The translations under genes were made by a program, and so were the position numbers. A model generated the notes under the pieces. The model had not been told where the DNA came from, searched no databases, and saw only the letters and a list, made by a program, of their open reading frames with translations. A stretch of DNA of 64,000 nt from an uncultured Verrucomicrobia subdivision 3 bacterium (lineage in GTDB: Bacteria > Verrucomicrobiota > Verrucomicrobiia > Limisphaerales > DASXHY01). Positions 63,545 to 64,000 of this stretch are shown here, one piece after another; position 1 is the first letter of the stretch; each line of letters opens with the position of its first letter. Where the stretch lies: NCBI GenBank assembly GCA_937890005.1, contig CALBZA010000017.1, positions 155,383 through 219,382 of the forward strand, given 5' to 3'.

Positions 63545-63958
63545 ATGCGCGTTTTGAGAAAGCTCTCATTCAGGTTCAGTTGTTCCCATGCTTTGGCAGT
63601 TGTCGGACTGCTGTTGCTGCCACTGGCTGCGTCGGGAGCGGATGACACGAAGGGATATCTGACAGCGGGGCAACAGATGGAACTGTTGGACCTTCTGCCT
63701 CCGCCGCCTCAGGGCGGGGAACAGGACGCGGACATGGTTGCGGTCAGAGCGGTGCATCAATCGGCAACGTCCGAACAACTGGAGGAGGCAAAGAAGGAAG
63801 GCACCTTGTCGCTCCTCATCTTTGCACCTGCCATCAAGGAATTCGCCCAGCCGGGAATGTTTCCCGAGCTGGAGAAATTCTTCGATCGCGTTCATTGCGA
63901 GTCCGATCAGGTGGTGGAACTGGGCAAAGCACGGTGGAAACGGCTGCGTGAACAGTGA
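63545..63958 (+). pseudogene. PAP2-family acid phosphatase (PhoN-like), truncated
   Basis: 137 residues with a signal peptide (LAVVGLLLLPLAASGA). The mature part has YLTAGQQMELLDLLPPPPQG, spaced acidic residues and GKARWKRLREQ. These correspond to the N-terminal half of class A non-specific acid phosphatases. The family continues with K-x6-RP, PSGHT and SRxxxxxHxxxD motifs over another ~110 residues, all absent here. The frame ends at KRLREQ, exactly where the first RP motif would begin, directly before a tandem 22-base repeat. Disruption by insertion of a mobile element is the simplest reading. It follows the beta-helix gene by one base. Confidence 0.7.
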
Positions 63959-64000
63959 CAATTAGATTTCACCAGTGATGACAATTAAAATTCACCAGTG
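63956..64000 (+). repeat. Tandem 22-base repeat, possible end of an insertion element
   Basis: TGACAATTAGATTTCACCAG and TGACAATTAAAATTCACCAG (each followed by TG) differ at two positions, separated by a single A, and run to the window edge. Repeated sub-terminal units like this are typical of IS21-type element ends. The transposase, if any, lies beyond the window. Confidence 0.55.

Overview
The window looks like chromosomal DNA of a heterotrophic, polysaccharide-degrading member of the Verrucomicrobiota. Moderate-to-high GC, a PEP-CTERM protein, a DUF1559-type pseudopilin, autotransporter-strand repeats without a barrel, many secreted LamG and glycosidase proteins, and kinases with beta-propeller sensors all fit that phylum. 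The lineage is inferred from protein style only; there is no rRNA or other marker gene here.

Layout. 1-4.7 kb: the 3' end of a LuxR-type response regulator and a large secreted LamG/Ig protein. 4.87-9.75 kb: a tight four-gene operon of a DUF5989 (SxtK-like) micro-protein, an O-carbamoyltransferase (SxtI/NodU type), an SxtJ-like membrane protein and a membrane-anchored SGNH hydrolase with TPRs. 9.8-28.2 kb, almost all on the minus strand: a hemicellulose set comprising GH43, a 240-aa secreted partner, GH29, GH115, GH51, a propeller histidine kinase and a giant GH98 protein with CBM, FN3 and DNRLRE domains. Together these suggest attack on highly substituted glucuronoarabinoxylan. 28.8-34.6 kb: a 1949-aa autotransporter-repeat protein. 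35-47 kb: an FGE-like protein, a nucleotide pyrophosphatase/phosphodiesterase, a triple-LamG protein, a pseudopilin, a GH63-like hydrolase and a GH105-LamG protein. 47.1-50.5 kb: a response regulator/sensor kinase pair. 50.7-58.3 kb: GH127, an SSS symporter, a cellobiose 2-epimerase-like protein and a GH94 phosphorylase. 58.4-64 kb: a PEP-CTERM protein, two paralogous LamG/beta-helix proteins and a PAP2 phosphatase gene broken by what seems to be the end of a mobile element.

Most interesting signal. Two families of palindromic operators partition the window. Class 1 (TAYGACRTWCGTCRTA, 16 bp) lies upstream of five genes or operons between 0.35 and 28.6 kb. Class 2 (ATGACACA-WW-TGTGTCAT, 18 bp) lies upstream of five loci between 36 and 61.5 kb, one of them the divergent promoter of the two-component pair itself. 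The window holds two paralogous LuxR-type regulators whose recognition helices differ, one at each end of this division. I propose two insulated two-component regulons, each controlling its own set of glycan-degrading and LamG surface proteins.

No tRNA, rRNA or CRISPR array was seen.
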